Source: Nocardia salmonicida NBRC 13393
GTDB taxonomy: Bacteria; Actinomycetota; Actinomycetes; Mycobacteriales; Mycobacteriaceae
Direction of reading: 5' to 3'
Assembly (NCBI RefSeq): GCF_001613085.1
Contig: NZ_BDBR01000035.1
Span: 60,953 to 124,952, forward strand
DNA length: 64,000 nt
The notes beneath the pieces are model-generated. The model worked only from the letters and a program-made list of their open reading frames with translations, had not been told where the DNA came from and did not search any database. This document shows positions 8,580-17,092 of the stretch, one piece after another; position 1 is the stretch's first letter; every line of letters starts with the position of its first letter. A program made the translations under genes and the position numbers.

Positions 8580-10019
8580 TTCGCGCAGCGACAACGCCAG
8601 ATAGAAGTCGACGCGGTCGGCCATGGACTGGATCCCGCGGCCGGTGAGCCGCTCGATACGGGTCAGCCGATAGCGCAGAGTGTTGATGTGGATGCCCAAT
8701 TCGTTGGCGGTGGCTGCCCATTGACAGTCGAGGGCGAGGAATGTGCGCAGCGTCTCCAGATAGTGCGAGCCCTTGGTCTCGTCGTAGGTGAGCACCGGTT
8801 GCAGCAGCACGCGGTGCAATGATTGAGCCATCGCGGGATCGGCGGCCAGCAGGGTCGTGCTCAACGGCGCAGGCAGCGCGATCTTGGGTGCCGCGGGCGC
8901 GGTGGAGCGGGCGTGGCGGTCGGCCAGGTGCCTGGCATTGATCAGTCCGCGCACCAGGTCGTCACCGGATCCGACCAGACATGAGCTGGTGCCGATGGAG
9001 AGCTCGTGTCCGTACCGGTGCGCGAACAGCCCGCGGAGCACGGCCAGATTCTGGTCGAAATCCGTCGCGTTGCCGGTTGTCGTGTCCTCCATGATGATCA
9101 ACGCGTACGCGCCGTTGCCGTGTTTGCCGCAGACGCTGGTGCCGCCGGTGTGCAGCCCGAGGTCCCGCAGTGCGGTGACCAGTTTGTTCTCGGTCCCCGA
9201 TGTTGGAATCACCACCGCGACCGCCCGCACGCGCGCGCCGGGAATTAGGCCGAGTGAGCGCGCCCACGGCTCGAGCGCCGCAGAGGCGACCTTGGCCTCG
9301 AGCAGTTCCCGGATCAGCGCGTCCTCGGATTCCCGGCGGGCGGATCTGGCCACCTCGACCGACTTGATCTGGGTATCGAGGTCACCGACGAGCTGGGCGA
9401 AGCGTCCCGGATGCAGTTGTGTACGTTCGGGATTGGCGAGGGCGAGGTCGATGCCGGACTCGGGGAGTACCGCGTGTATCGCGGCGGGCGGATTCGAGCC
9501 GCCACGCACGGTCTCGGGTACGCGCGCGACGATCTTGCCCACGAGATCCAGATCAGTCGCGGACGAACCGAGGACGCACCCCTGCAATACCAGCCAGACT
9601 TTGATGCTGCTGTCGGCGGCGAACCCGTCGACGGTTTCCCGAATGGCGGTCGCCGCGGTGGGATGCGCTTGCCCGGAGGCGATCCGCTCGAGCGGGACCC
9701 CTTTCGGCAGAAGTAGCACCGGTAGCGCGCGCTCGACGCAGGCGGTGACGAATTCGGAGGGCAGGAGTCGATCGTCGTCGTCCACCAGGACAGCCACTGC
9801 GCCCGCCGATCGAAGAGCGTCCGCCGTCTCCGCGAGCGCATCGAGCGACGTCCAAACGCGCGCCCGGATGTAGACGATCCGGGCGCTCATCGGTTCGTCC
9901 GACGACATCGCGTCGAACGCGCACACCCCGTGCACCGGTTCGAGCCGAGCCCGCTCGGCCACCTCGGGCATCAGCGGTCGCAGGCCCGCATGAGCGACCA
10001 ACTCGCCCAATGTAGCCAT
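8562..10019 (-). CDS. PucR-family transcriptional regulator
   Basis: A regulator of 485 residues. The N-terminal PucR domain (residues ~5-125, LGELVAHAGLRPLMPEVAER) is the ligand part known from purine-catabolism regulators. A middle GGDEF-like region follows, and the C-terminus holds the PucR helix-turn-helix (LALDCQWAATANELGIHINT, then LRYRLTRIERLTG). ATG at 10019 has GAGAGGGGG upstream and was preferred over the GTG at 10043. The 3' end overlaps the 3' end of the AmiC-like gene on the other strand by 18 bp. Likely activates the hyu genes when ring-nitrogen sources are available (inference from family and position). Confidence 0.9.
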   Translation of the reverse strand: MATLGELVAHAGLRPLMPEVAERARLEPVHGVCAFDAMSSDEPMSARIVYIRARVWTSLDALAETADALRSAGAVAVLVDDDDRLLPSEFVTACVERALPVLLLPKGVPLERIASGQAHPTAATAIRETVDGFAADSSIKVWLVLQGCVLGSSATDLDLVGKIVARVPETVRGGSNPPAAIHAVLPESGIDLALANPERTQLHPGRFAQLVGDLDTQIKSVEVARSARRESEDALIRELLEAKVASAALEPWARSLGLIPGARVRAVAVVIPTSGTENKLVTALRDLGLHTGGTSVCGKHGNGAYALIIMEDTTTGNATDFDQNLAVLRGLFAHRYGHELSIGTSSCLVGSGDDLVRGLINARHLADRHARSTAPAAPKIALPAPLSTTLLAADPAMAQSLHRVLLQPVLTYDETKGSHYLETLRTFLALDCQWAATANELGIHINTLRYRLTRIERLTGRGIQSMADRVDFYLALSLRESQRRE

Positions 10020-10159
10020 TCCGACCCCCTCTCGGGTGCGCACGTAGGCACGATTATGGCCGCAAACGGCGACTCCGTCTCAGCGGAGCGGTGTCCCCGA
10101 CCCGTCGGCAGGCTGGGCGAGCACGCCGTGCACGCGCCGCCGTGCGGCTGCCGAGGCGG

Positions 10160-10312
10160 CGGCGCATACGGCCGCCCGCACCCCGAGCCGATAGTAGGTC
10201 GCCACCACGCTGGTGAGGGCCGGTTCAGTGCGTTTGCGGCGTTCGAGCAGTCAGTCCGAGAAGTAGCTACCCGGCCGCAGTTTCGGGATCGCCACGTCTG
10301 TCGCCGTGATCG
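10160..10312 (-). pseudogene. IS256-family transposase fragment
   Basis: On the minus strand the translation ATDVAIPKLRPGSYFSD-stop-LLERRKRTEPALTSVVATYY matches the zone of IS256-type transposases that reads IPKLR-GSYFPDWLLERRKR. The stop is a TGA where tryptophan is expected. Both ends are lost, so this is a dead fragment. Confidence 0.55.
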
Positions 10313-10436
10313 CTACAACCCTGCGTTCACCCGCGCTTCGACTAGGCCGTGTTCAGGAAGTAGTTGAACTCGGCGCCGCTGACCCGTAGTCGCTTGTGGG
10401 CGTTGGGGTTTCGCGTGTCGTTGCCTGTAGATGCGT

Positions 10437-10490
10437 GAGGTCTCCGGTAGATGGTTTGTTTACCAAGACGAACCGAATACCGGAGACCTC
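10437..10490. repeat. 13-bp perfect inverted repeat with structured loop
   Basis: GAGGTCTCCGGTA and TACCGGAGACCTC flank 28 bases that themselves contain a weaker GGTTTG/CGAACC pairing. It lies 70 bp before the IS110 transposase fragment and may be part of an insertion-sequence end; the element was not identified. Confidence 0.6.
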
Positions 10491-10559
10491 GTGACCAGCG
10501 TAGCGCCCGCCAGGACAGATGCCCGGCTGCGTTGGGGATGGCACTCCGCACCCCGGCCG

Positions 10560-10800
10560 GATCAGAAGCGAGGCTGCGCTGGCCAAAATTGCTGGGAATG
10601 CACCAATTTCAGCATCATCGGAAAATGCCACCCGGCATCGACTCAGCCGAGGCGGCGACCGTCAGCTGAACAGGGCAATCCACACGATCGTGCTGACGCG
10701 CATGCGGACCGACGCTGGCACCCGCGCCTATCTCCAACGCTGGCTTGCTGCTGGCAAGACCAAATGCTCAGCGGGGAACCTCAGATACCCCCGAGCGCCG
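10560..10800 (+). pseudogene. IS110-family transposase, C-terminal remnant
   Basis: The frame reads SEAALAKIAGNAPISAS, then TRHRLSRGGDRQLNRAIHTI and VLTRMRTDAGTRAYL, the classic C-terminal block of IS110 (DEDD) transposases. The next motif, usually REIRRCLKRY-AR, is degraded to GNLRYPRAPIGAR. The N-terminal catalytic half is missing. Confidence 0.7.
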
Positions 10801-11047
10801 ATCGGTGCGCGCAGTACGACTCGTCAGGTGCCTGTGCGGCCAGCCATCGATGGTCGCGATGAGGTCGCTTCTACGGCAACCGATCGCGGCTGCTCGCGTG
10901 GGTTGTTCGCGGCGATCGTGGTGGAGTTCTGCCAGCGTGCGTGCCGAGCGGAGCATCGGATGAGCGCCGGGCTGTTCGCTGCGGTTGCCACCGAACGTCG
11001 CCAGCAGTTCGTGCCAATCGGGCAGTCGCGTATGCGCCGTCGCGTGC

Positions 11048-11515
11048 TCATGCCGGAACAACGTCCGCACCTTCGAGTATCGACAGGCGGATGGCGCTCA
11101 GTACCAGCGTTCGCTGCGTTAGGCGCAGTCGGCCTGGTGTGGGTTCGCAGGCCCAATGCCAGCCGAACTGATCGTCGGAACGGGGCAGCATGACACGGGT
11201 TCCAGGCTGCGGAACAGTGACGCCATGAAGTGCCAGTTGGCGCTGAATCGGCTGGGGCACAGTGTGATAAGGCATCGGCTGTGAGGTCAGGAAGGTGCAG
11301 TAGCGGTTGCGGGGGTCGATGATGGCGGGTGTGGCCTGTGGGAGATGGGCGAGTCGGGCGCGGACCTGTTCGCTCAGTCCGCTGGGCACGACGATCGCTT
11401 CCACGTCGTGTCCGGTGGTCAGGTACAGCCGATCGGCGAACAGTTCCACGGGTAGCCCGTACCGAGCACGGAGCAGATGGGCGGATTCATGAGGGGAACA
11501 ACATGATTCGAACAC
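11048..11515 (-). CDS. Hypothetical protein, 155 residues
   Basis: Not recognised. The GTG at 11515 is preceded by GGAGG at 5-base spacing, which sets the start (VFESCCSPHESAHLLRARYG). The protein looks like a genuine soluble domain: alternating hydrophobic and charged residues, GLPVELFADRLYLTTGHDVE, a proline-rich middle, GVTVPQPGTRVMLPRSDDQF, and no membrane segment or signal. It lies alone amid decayed mobile elements, so it may be cargo of a lost element. Confidence 0.6.
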   Translation of the reverse strand: MFESCCSPHESAHLLRARYGLPVELFADRLYLTTGHDVEAIVVPSGLSEQVRARLAHLPQATPAIIDPRNRYCTFLTSQPMPYHTVPQPIQRQLALHGVTVPQPGTRVMLPRSDDQFGWHWACEPTPGRLRLTQRTLVLSAIRLSILEGADVVPA

Positions 11516-11871
11516 AGTGACCTCCGAGCTGCGGGTGTGGTGCACCCGGCGGCGGAGGCACGCGGCATCCCGTGGCCGACGCAAGCGCTGGAAACGAGCT
11601 CGGATCGGAACGCGACGCCGAGTCCAGTATGGGGTGTGGACTTCCATTCGGTGCTGGGGGCGGAATCCATTGTGCACCTTGAACTTTGACGTTGTGGTGA
11701 CGCGCCGATGGCATTCCGATGTCCGACTGTAAATCTGTCATGTCCGACACGAGACACCTGGTGTGAGACGGCTCGCCGTCGAGATGGGAGGCCGGTCGGC
11801 GGGAGCAACCTACATCTGCCGTAGCAGGCTCTGACCGTGACCGGGATCTCTCCGAGTTGAAAGGAAACAAC
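11516..11871. other. 356-bp stretch without a recognisable gene
   Basis: No frame on either strand resembles a known protein and no strong hairpin is visible. It separates the minus-strand hypothetical gene from a plus-strand small ORF and presumably holds their promoters. Confidence 0.5.
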
Positions 11872-12124
11872 ATGAGGCCAGAACTACAGGCGATGGTTGA
11901 CACCAGGTGCAGGCGCGGCTGGGCGAATCCTCCACCCTTGGGGCGAACGTTATCGGTTGCAGTTCACGGCACCTGATGTGGGCGAGTTCGGGTCCTTCAC
12001 CCTCCTTGGGAACGATGACCGGCTGATGGCCAAGAAGGGCTTCCTACATCATTCTGAGGGTCTACGGCCCAGCGGGGACGTCCAGGCCGACGGATACGCC
12101 ACGCCCATCCCGGAGGTCACCTGA
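11872..12124 (+). pseudogene. Small ORF, probably frameshifted
   Basis: ATG at 11872 has a good AAAGGA site 7 bases upstream, but its frame (MRPELQAMVDTRCRRG) stops after 34 codons at 11976. A second frame, open from 11897 to 12124, reads like protein (YRLQFTAPDVGEFGSFTLLG, DDRLMAKKGF). The best explanation is a one-base shift near 11905 in a protein of about 83 residues. Function unknown. Confidence 0.4.
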
Positions 12125-12268
12125 CGAAAATCGTCGCCCGCCTGGCGACATCACGCGCCTTCGTGTACGCACCCAGCCCATTTCCACTATTGCGAGGTCG
12201 GTGGAACAGACCAGGGAGCGCCGATTCCGTCGAGCAGTGCGGTCGGGCCGTGGGCGATCCACCGATCA

Positions 12269-12412
12269 CGGAGCGCTGCGGCGAGCGAGCCCGACATCGC
12301 CTCGGCGACCGGTAAAAGTCGCCCGGCTGTCCGTGAGGCGCTGATCCGGCTCGAGGAACGCGGGTACATCTACCGCTCCCAAGGCACTGGGGACTGCTGC
12401 ACGATCCGGTGA
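12269..12412 (+). pseudogene. GntR-type regulator fragment
   Basis: The plus-strand frame EPDIASATGKSRPAVREALI, then RLEERGYIYRSQGTG, matches the winged helix-turn-helix of GntR regulators (usually SERDLA-GVSRPTVREALRRLE-EG). It ends at TGA 12410-12412 right after the wing, with no ligand domain and no start nearby. Confidence 0.5.
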
Positions 12413-12480
12413 CAGCGGTGACCTGCCCCATCTCGCGGGTTGGGGCAGGTCAGGTTGTCACCTATCCATGCAGCAGTCCC

Positions 12481-12573
12481 GTCGTCGAGGATCAACACAC
12501 GCGGGCGAGTGTATTCACGAATCCTTTTGCCCCAGGACCGGTCCGCGTGACCTCCCGCCAGATCGGCCAGGAC
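12481..12573 (-). pseudogene. IS21-type IstB ATPase fragment
   Basis: Minus-strand reading VLADLAGGHADRSWGKRIRE, then YTRPRVLILDD, matches the segment of IstB-like transposition helpers running up to the Walker B motif (LILDDFAM). Immediately after LILDD the match is lost. About 30 codons only. Confidence 0.5.
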
Positions 12574-12788
12574 ACGGCTGGTTTCAGCGAACGGGGCGAC
12601 GGCCCTGCGGTCGTCGGCCGACGTATCCCCGAACCCAACGCAGCCGACGGGTCGGAATGAACCCAGGGCCGCGAAAACGCATTCCGCTGCAACAACTTTC
12701 CCCTCCACCACCAAGTCGGCCGAGGTACTGGACAGCGAATCTCCAGAAGCGGACACTAGAGCCAATTGCTATCAAAGGGGTGAGTCGA

Positions 12789-14165
12789 ATGGTCAGAACG
12801 CACACCGTGGTCACCGGGGAGACACTGCCGATGTTGGCGTTGCGCTTCTACGGAGACGCTGAACTACATTCCCTGATCGCCACCGCCAGCGGCATCACCG
12901 ACCCCGACCACATGGACGCGGGCCGACAACTGATCATCCCCGATTACACGAGATACGAAGTCCTCGCGGGAGACACGCTGTCGCAGATCGCACTCCGCTT
13001 CTACGGCGACGCCGCGATCTCACCACTGATCGCCACCGCCAATGCCATCACCGACCCCGACCACATGGACGCGGGCCGACAGCTGATCATTCCCGATCTC
13101 ACGAGATACGAAGTCCTCGCGGGAGACACGCTGTCGCAGATCGCACTCCGCTTCTACGGCGATGCCGCGATCTCACCACTGATCGCCACCGCCAATGCCA
13201 TCACCGACCCCGACCGCATCGACACCGGTGACACACTGGCTATATTCGTCGGGCGCAGCGACGGGTTCGGGTTGTCGATCGTGGACCGCAACGAGAACGA
13301 CCCTCGCATGTGGTACTACCGCTTCCACACGGCGGCGATCGGCTGGAACCCCGGAGTCAACGTCCTGCTGCCCGAGGACTACCACACCAGCGCAGACACC
13401 TATCCCGTCCTCTACCTGTTCCACGGAGGAGGCAGCGACCAGGACTTCCGCACATTCGACCTGCTGGGTATCCGCGATCTGACCGCCGGTAAGCCGATCA
13501 TCGTCGTGATGCCCGATGGGGGGCACGCTGGCTGGTATTCCAACCCGGTCAGTTCGTTCGTCGGCCCGCGCAACTGGGAGACGTTCCACATCGCCCAGTT
13601 GCTCCCCTGGATCGAAGCGAACTTCCGAACCTACGCCGAATACGACGGTCGCGCGGTCGCGGGATTCTCCATGGGTGGCTTCGGCGCGCTGAAGTACGCG
13701 GCCAAGTACTACGGCCACTTCGCCTCGGTCAGCAGCCACTCCGGCCCGGCAAGTCTACGTCGCGACTTCGGCCTGGTCGCGCATTGGGCGAACGTGTCCT
13801 CGGCGGCAATGGACCTGGCGGGCGGCACGATCTACGGCGCACCGTTCTGGAACCAGGCCAGGGTCAGCGCGGACAATCCGATCGAACAGATCGAACGCTA
13901 CCGCAACAAGCGGATCTTCTTGGCTGCGGGCACCAGCCCGGATCCGCTCAACTGGTTCGACAGCGTGAACGAGACCCAGGTGCTCGCGGGCCAGCGGGAG
14001 TTCCGGGCACGCCTGCGCGACGCGGACATACCGCACGAATGGCACGAGTTGCCCGGCGGTCACACCTTCCGGCCCGACATGTTCGCCCTGGATCTCGACG
14101 GCATCATCGCTAGGCTGCGACCTGCGGCACTCGTGTCCTCCAGGAACACGGTGCCGCAGCTGTAA
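12789..14165 (+). CDS. Esterase with three N-terminal LysM-like repeats
   Basis: 458 residues. Residues ~3-155 are three 51-residue LysM-like repeats (each with G-TL--IALRFYGDA, then LIATA--ITDPD); LysM domains bind peptidoglycan or chitin. Residues ~165-450 form an alpha/beta hydrolase of the esterase D/antigen 85 type: YPVLYLFHGGG, nucleophile motif GFSMGGFGAL, acid near LNWFDSVNE, histidine in LPGGHTF. ATG at 12789 follows AAAGGGG. Odd: no signal peptide although both domain types usually act outside the cell. Repeats 2 and 3 are almost identical in DNA. The 3' end overlaps the convergent ferritin-like gene by 56 bp. Confidence 0.85.
   Translation: MVRTHTVVTGETLPMLALRFYGDAELHSLIATASGITDPDHMDAGRQLIIPDYTRYEVLAGDTLSQIALRFYGDAAISPLIATANAITDPDHMDAGRQLIIPDLTRYEVLAGDTLSQIALRFYGDAAISPLIATANAITDPDRIDTGDTLAIFVGRSDGFGLSIVDRNENDPRMWYYRFHTAAIGWNPGVNVLLPEDYHTSADTYPVLYLFHGGGSDQDFRTFDLLGIRDLTAGKPIIVVMPDGGHAGWYSNPVSSFVGPRNWETFHIAQLLPWIEANFRTYAEYDGRAVAGFSMGGFGALKYAAKYYGHFASVSSHSGPASLRRDFGLVAHWANVSSAAMDLAGGTIYGAPFWNQARVSADNPIEQIERYRNKRIFLAAGTSPDPLNWFDSVNETQVLAGQREFRARLRDADIPHEWHELPGGHTFRPDMFALDLDGIIARLRPAALVSSRNTVPQL
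12795..13250 (+). repeat. Three tandem 153-bp units coding for LysM-like repeats
   Basis: Units start at 12795, 12948 and 13101. In their first ~115 bases units 2 and 3 differ by a single silent change (GGCGAC versus GGCGAT), while unit 1 has diverged. That pattern is the mark of a recent tandem duplication. Confidence 0.9.
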
Positions 14166-14868
14166 CCGGACGCCGTTCGGATGTATCCACCGAAATTCCA
14201 GCGCGACAACGTGATCTCCGTTCGAGCCGACGGGCATCGCCTGCGCGCGCGCCTTGGGCGAACAGTCCGCCGAGTGCCGGTGGAGTGGCGCGGACGGTGT
14301 CCAGTGCCCGGTCCAGGCCACGTGTCGACCAGGAGACAGGTAGGTTGACCAGCTTCACCGCCGTCCCGGCAGCCGCCTGCAGCGGACTGCGGCGCAGCGC
14401 TGCCGGCCCGCCGAGGGCGTCCTCGGCCAGGACGGTGGTCAGCCAGTCCACGGTCGCGGAATGCGCAGTGATCAACCGATCCGCCAACGCCACTACATCG
14501 GGTAACTGGGCGGTGGTGGCGAGTGCCTTGATGTAGCGGGCGCGGTCGAGCAACTGGTGTTCGAGGGTGAGGTCACCGAGCAGGGCTTCATCGAAGGGCT
14601 GGGCCTGTTCGACCATCGCCTTGACCGCGGCGGCGGCGCGGCCGAGGAAGGGACCGACGACCTCCGGCACACTGCCCCGATCGCGGATGGCGGCCTCGAT
14701 GGCTTCGGCGCGGACGCGGGCGTTGTCGGCGTTTTCGGCCAACTCCCGGCGCACCGCGTCGGTGCGGGCCTGGGCGATCCGGGTTTCAGCGATCTGGATT
14801 TCGGTATTAGTCAATGCAAGGACCGTGCGTAGTTGCGTCAGCAAGGTCGTGGTGTCGGATGTGCTCAT
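14110..14868 (-). CDS. Ferritin-like helical-bundle protein, C-terminus possibly altered
   Basis: 252 residues from ATG 14868 (MSTSDTTTLLTQLRTVLALT). The first ~150 residues are long amphipathic helices with regularly spaced E/H residues (NTEIQIAETRIAQART, TLEHQLLDRARYIKALA), matching actinobacterial ferritin-like domain proteins of unknown role. The following part has LPVSWSTRGLDRALDTV. The last ~40 residues are Arg/Ser/Cys-rich and lie partly antisense to the 3' end of the esterase gene (56-bp overlap), so the natural C-terminus may have been replaced after a frameshift or rearrangement. Start site support is modest (AAGGGA about 9 bases away). Confidence 0.65.
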   Translation of the reverse strand: MSTSDTTTLLTQLRTVLALTNTEIQIAETRIAQARTDAVRRELAENADNARVRAEAIEAAIRDRGSVPEVVGPFLGRAAAAVKAMVEQAQPFDEALLGDLTLEHQLLDRARYIKALATTAQLPDVVALADRLITAHSATVDWLTTVLAEDALGGPAALRRSPLQAAAGTAVKLVNLPVSWSTRGLDRALDTVRATPPALGGLFAQGARAGDARRLERRSRCRAGISVDTSERRPVTAAAPCSWRTRVPQVAA

Positions 14869-15182
14869 GCGATCTCGTCCCTTCGGCGTTGACAGCATCG
14901 GGTCGGCGCGGGCATGCACCATTTGCGCGGTTACCCCACGCTGGCAGCGAGAAACTGTTTTCTGAGACCCGGCCGACCTGGCACGCACCGTCGGTCCTAC
15001 CGCACAGGAGGCTTGGGCGAGCGCCCCATCCGACGCCGCTGGACCGACAGTTGAGCGTTGCTACGGAGCTATCTACCGCACCGCGCCCGCGTCGTGACGG
15101 GCGCATACCTCCCAGAGAACCGCTCTGTTGTTCTCCGTCAGCCGGAGGTTCGCAACGTCCGGGCCATCGGTAGGGTTCGCCA

Positions 15183-15465
15183 CTCGGGCTGAAGGTCCCC
15201 GCAGGGGCCCGGAACCCGTCGCGTTTGCTCGACGTCACGTGCGGATCCACGGCCGTCGGCGCCAGGGTGCAGCAGTGGGACCGGACCAATGGAAACAACC
15301 AGCGTTTCCGGCTCGGCCCGGCGGGCCACGGCTACTACCGAATCGCCGCCAAGCACAGCAACCGGGTCCTCGATGTGTTCGGCGCGTCGCCGGATCCCGA
15401 CGCCAAGGTGATCCAATTCGACCAGAAGGCGACCGACAGCTAGCTCTGGCGCGTCTGTGATGCAG
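15183..15465 (+). pseudogene. Ricin-type beta-trefoil lectin domain, remnant with in-frame stop
   Basis: Frame from 15183 reads LLDVTCGSTAVGARVQQW, then NNQRFRLGPAGHGYYRIAAK and NRVLDVFGASPDPDAKVIQF: two QxW-type ricin-lectin repeats. A TAG (15441-15443) occupies the glutamine of the expected second QLWRV, which continues in frame as LWRV. Signal peptide and catalytic module are missing. Confidence 0.65.
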
Positions 15466-15503
15466 AGGGTTTGGTGAACGCGCCCGCGCGAACAGACTGG
15501 CCG

Positions 15504-15770
15504 TCAGGCCGCACACCACACCGACCGGCACGGGGCCATCGCCCGAGTCTCTGCCCACATCGACGTCGGCCACGGGTAGACGAATATCACGTCGACCCAC
15601 AGCGATTCGAGCCACAGGTCCGCGGTTGCACCGGCCAGACCTGCGACCGCTCCGAACCGGAGCCGATGCGATACCAGCGGGGTGAGTCCGACGAGCTCGA
15701 CCATCACGGCAACCCCGAGGTACAGCGTGAAGACGTTGTGCGGTTTCGCCGAGAACTGGCCCGCCGACGC
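15504..15770 (-). pseudogene. C-terminal fragment of a small membrane protein
   Basis: Directly after the stop codon of the beta-propeller gene and in the same frame, the minus strand reads KPHNVFTLYLGVAVMVELVG, then HRLRFGAVAGLAGATADLWL and ESLWVDVIFVYPWPTSMW. That is two to three membrane helices without a start codon. The family is not identified. Confidence 0.45.
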
Positions 15771-16892
15771 CTACGCGAGCCCGCGGGGGTAGTTGAGCGC
15801 AAGTCCTGTCTCGCCGACACCGAGTTCGAGGATCGCGTACTGGCGCGGATCGAGCGCAAACAGCCCGTGGTTGCTCAGGATCAGCGAGGTGCCGCGAAAA
15901 CCCAGTGACGCCGGGGTCGCGTAAGGAATGGATCGGGCGTAGCGCTCAGGAAGGTGCGGGATCGAATCCGTCATCACGCCGAGGTTCGGATCGATCACCT
16001 GAACCGAATTGTCGAGCGGGCTCGAGCTGCCCAGATAGATGCGGCCGCTCGAGCCTATTGCCAGCCCGTCGCCCAATCCGGTGACCGCTATCCGACGGAG
16101 CTCGCCGGGTGATCCGTCGGGTTCGACGGCGATGTTGTAGATCGAACCACGAGCAATCATCTCGATATCCGCTGCGAGAGAGAGTGTTACGACGAAGGTC
16201 AAGCGACCGGCCGCATCGAATTGCATGCCGTTGACGCTGTAGATCGACGCGAAGTCCGGGTTCTGGTACCAGATCTGTGCCGCACCGCCCCCTGGCGGCA
16301 CGACCCAGATGGTGGCCTGGTTCAGGTCCGAGACGTACAGATTGCCTGCCTCGTCGAACGTCGCCCAGTTCGGCCAAGCAGGCCGGTCTACGATGGACGG
16401 TTCGCAGGGCTGCGACGGCGCTCCGCCACACGGTGGGAGGTCCGCGAACGTTGCGTAGACGGACTGATCGCCCGTGGCGGGATCGACTCGAACAGCGCGT
16501 GACCCCGAGTAATCCAGGGCGTAGATGCGTCCGTCACCATCGAGAGTGACTCCGTTGATTCCGTGTTCCGCCGGAACATGCCCTGCGAGCGATACTGTAT
16601 CGATCAGTGTGCCCGCCGAATCCCAATGCCACAGTGTTCCAGACGAATACGGCCTGTTGGACCCCGCCCACACACTGCCGTCCTGTGGATCGACGGCAAT
16701 ACCTTCGGGCTGACCAGGCCCGGGAACGGACGCGACGTCGCGTGTCTGCCCGTACTCGAGTGGCGTCGTGCCTTCGGGTGCCGCCGCCGAGATGCCGCCG
16801 CCGAGCGCGCCCCACGACCCCACCGCAGTGGCAACCACCGCCAGCGCAACCGCTGCGGTGCGTGCCGCCTTCGTGGAACTCATTGTCGACAT
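15771..16892 (-). CDS. Secreted SMP-30/NHL-like beta-propeller protein
   Basis: 373 residues with a Sec signal peptide (TAAVALAVVATAVGSWGALG, cleavage near AAA-PEG). Repeating blade motifs follow: PEGIAVDPQDGSVWAGSNRP, INGVTLDGDGRIYALDYSGS, WATFDEAGNLYVSDLNQATI, GDGLAIGSSGRIYLGSSSPL. Such six-bladed propellers include lactonases and lactone-like hydrolases but also non-enzymatic proteins; no metal-binding set can be assigned with certainty. Starts at 16892 or 16883 (both ATG) are possible; no clear ribosome site. Divergent from the secreted protein at 17093. Confidence 0.75.
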   Translation of the reverse strand: MSTMSSTKAARTAAVALAVVATAVGSWGALGGGISAAAPEGTTPLEYGQTRDVASVPGPGQPEGIAVDPQDGSVWAGSNRPYSSGTLWHWDSAGTLIDTVSLAGHVPAEHGINGVTLDGDGRIYALDYSGSRAVRVDPATGDQSVYATFADLPPCGGAPSQPCEPSIVDRPAWPNWATFDEAGNLYVSDLNQATIWVVPPGGGAAQIWYQNPDFASIYSVNGMQFDAAGRLTFVVTLSLAADIEMIARGSIYNIAVEPDGSPGELRRIAVTGLGDGLAIGSSGRIYLGSSSPLDNSVQVIDPNLGVMTDSIPHLPERYARSIPYATPASLGFRGTSLILSNHGLFALDPRQYAILELGVGETGLALNYPRGLA

Positions 16893-17092
16893 TCGTCAGA
16901 AGGTAACAGTCATTCCAGTCCGCGGAAACCCGCTGCTCACCAAAACAGTTCGTCCGATCGACCATAAGTTGTCCAATCGCACAGTGGAATTCGACGTTCC
17001 CTATGGCATCTATCAAATGGCGCCTGAACGGAAAGTATCTGTCACGGTTCAATCGGAAACTTGTCGTAACCCGAGAGAAGAGAGAAGCGCCC

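Noticed and set aside
10437..10800. Hairpin at 10437 as an IS110 bridge RNA region
   Set aside because: Only a C-terminal transposase piece follows and no element ends could be matched; the idea has no support beyond proximity.
12795..13250. CRISPR-like array
   Set aside because: The repeats are 153 bp, contiguous and code for LysM-like domains; there are no spacers. No CRISPR array was seen anywhere in the window.
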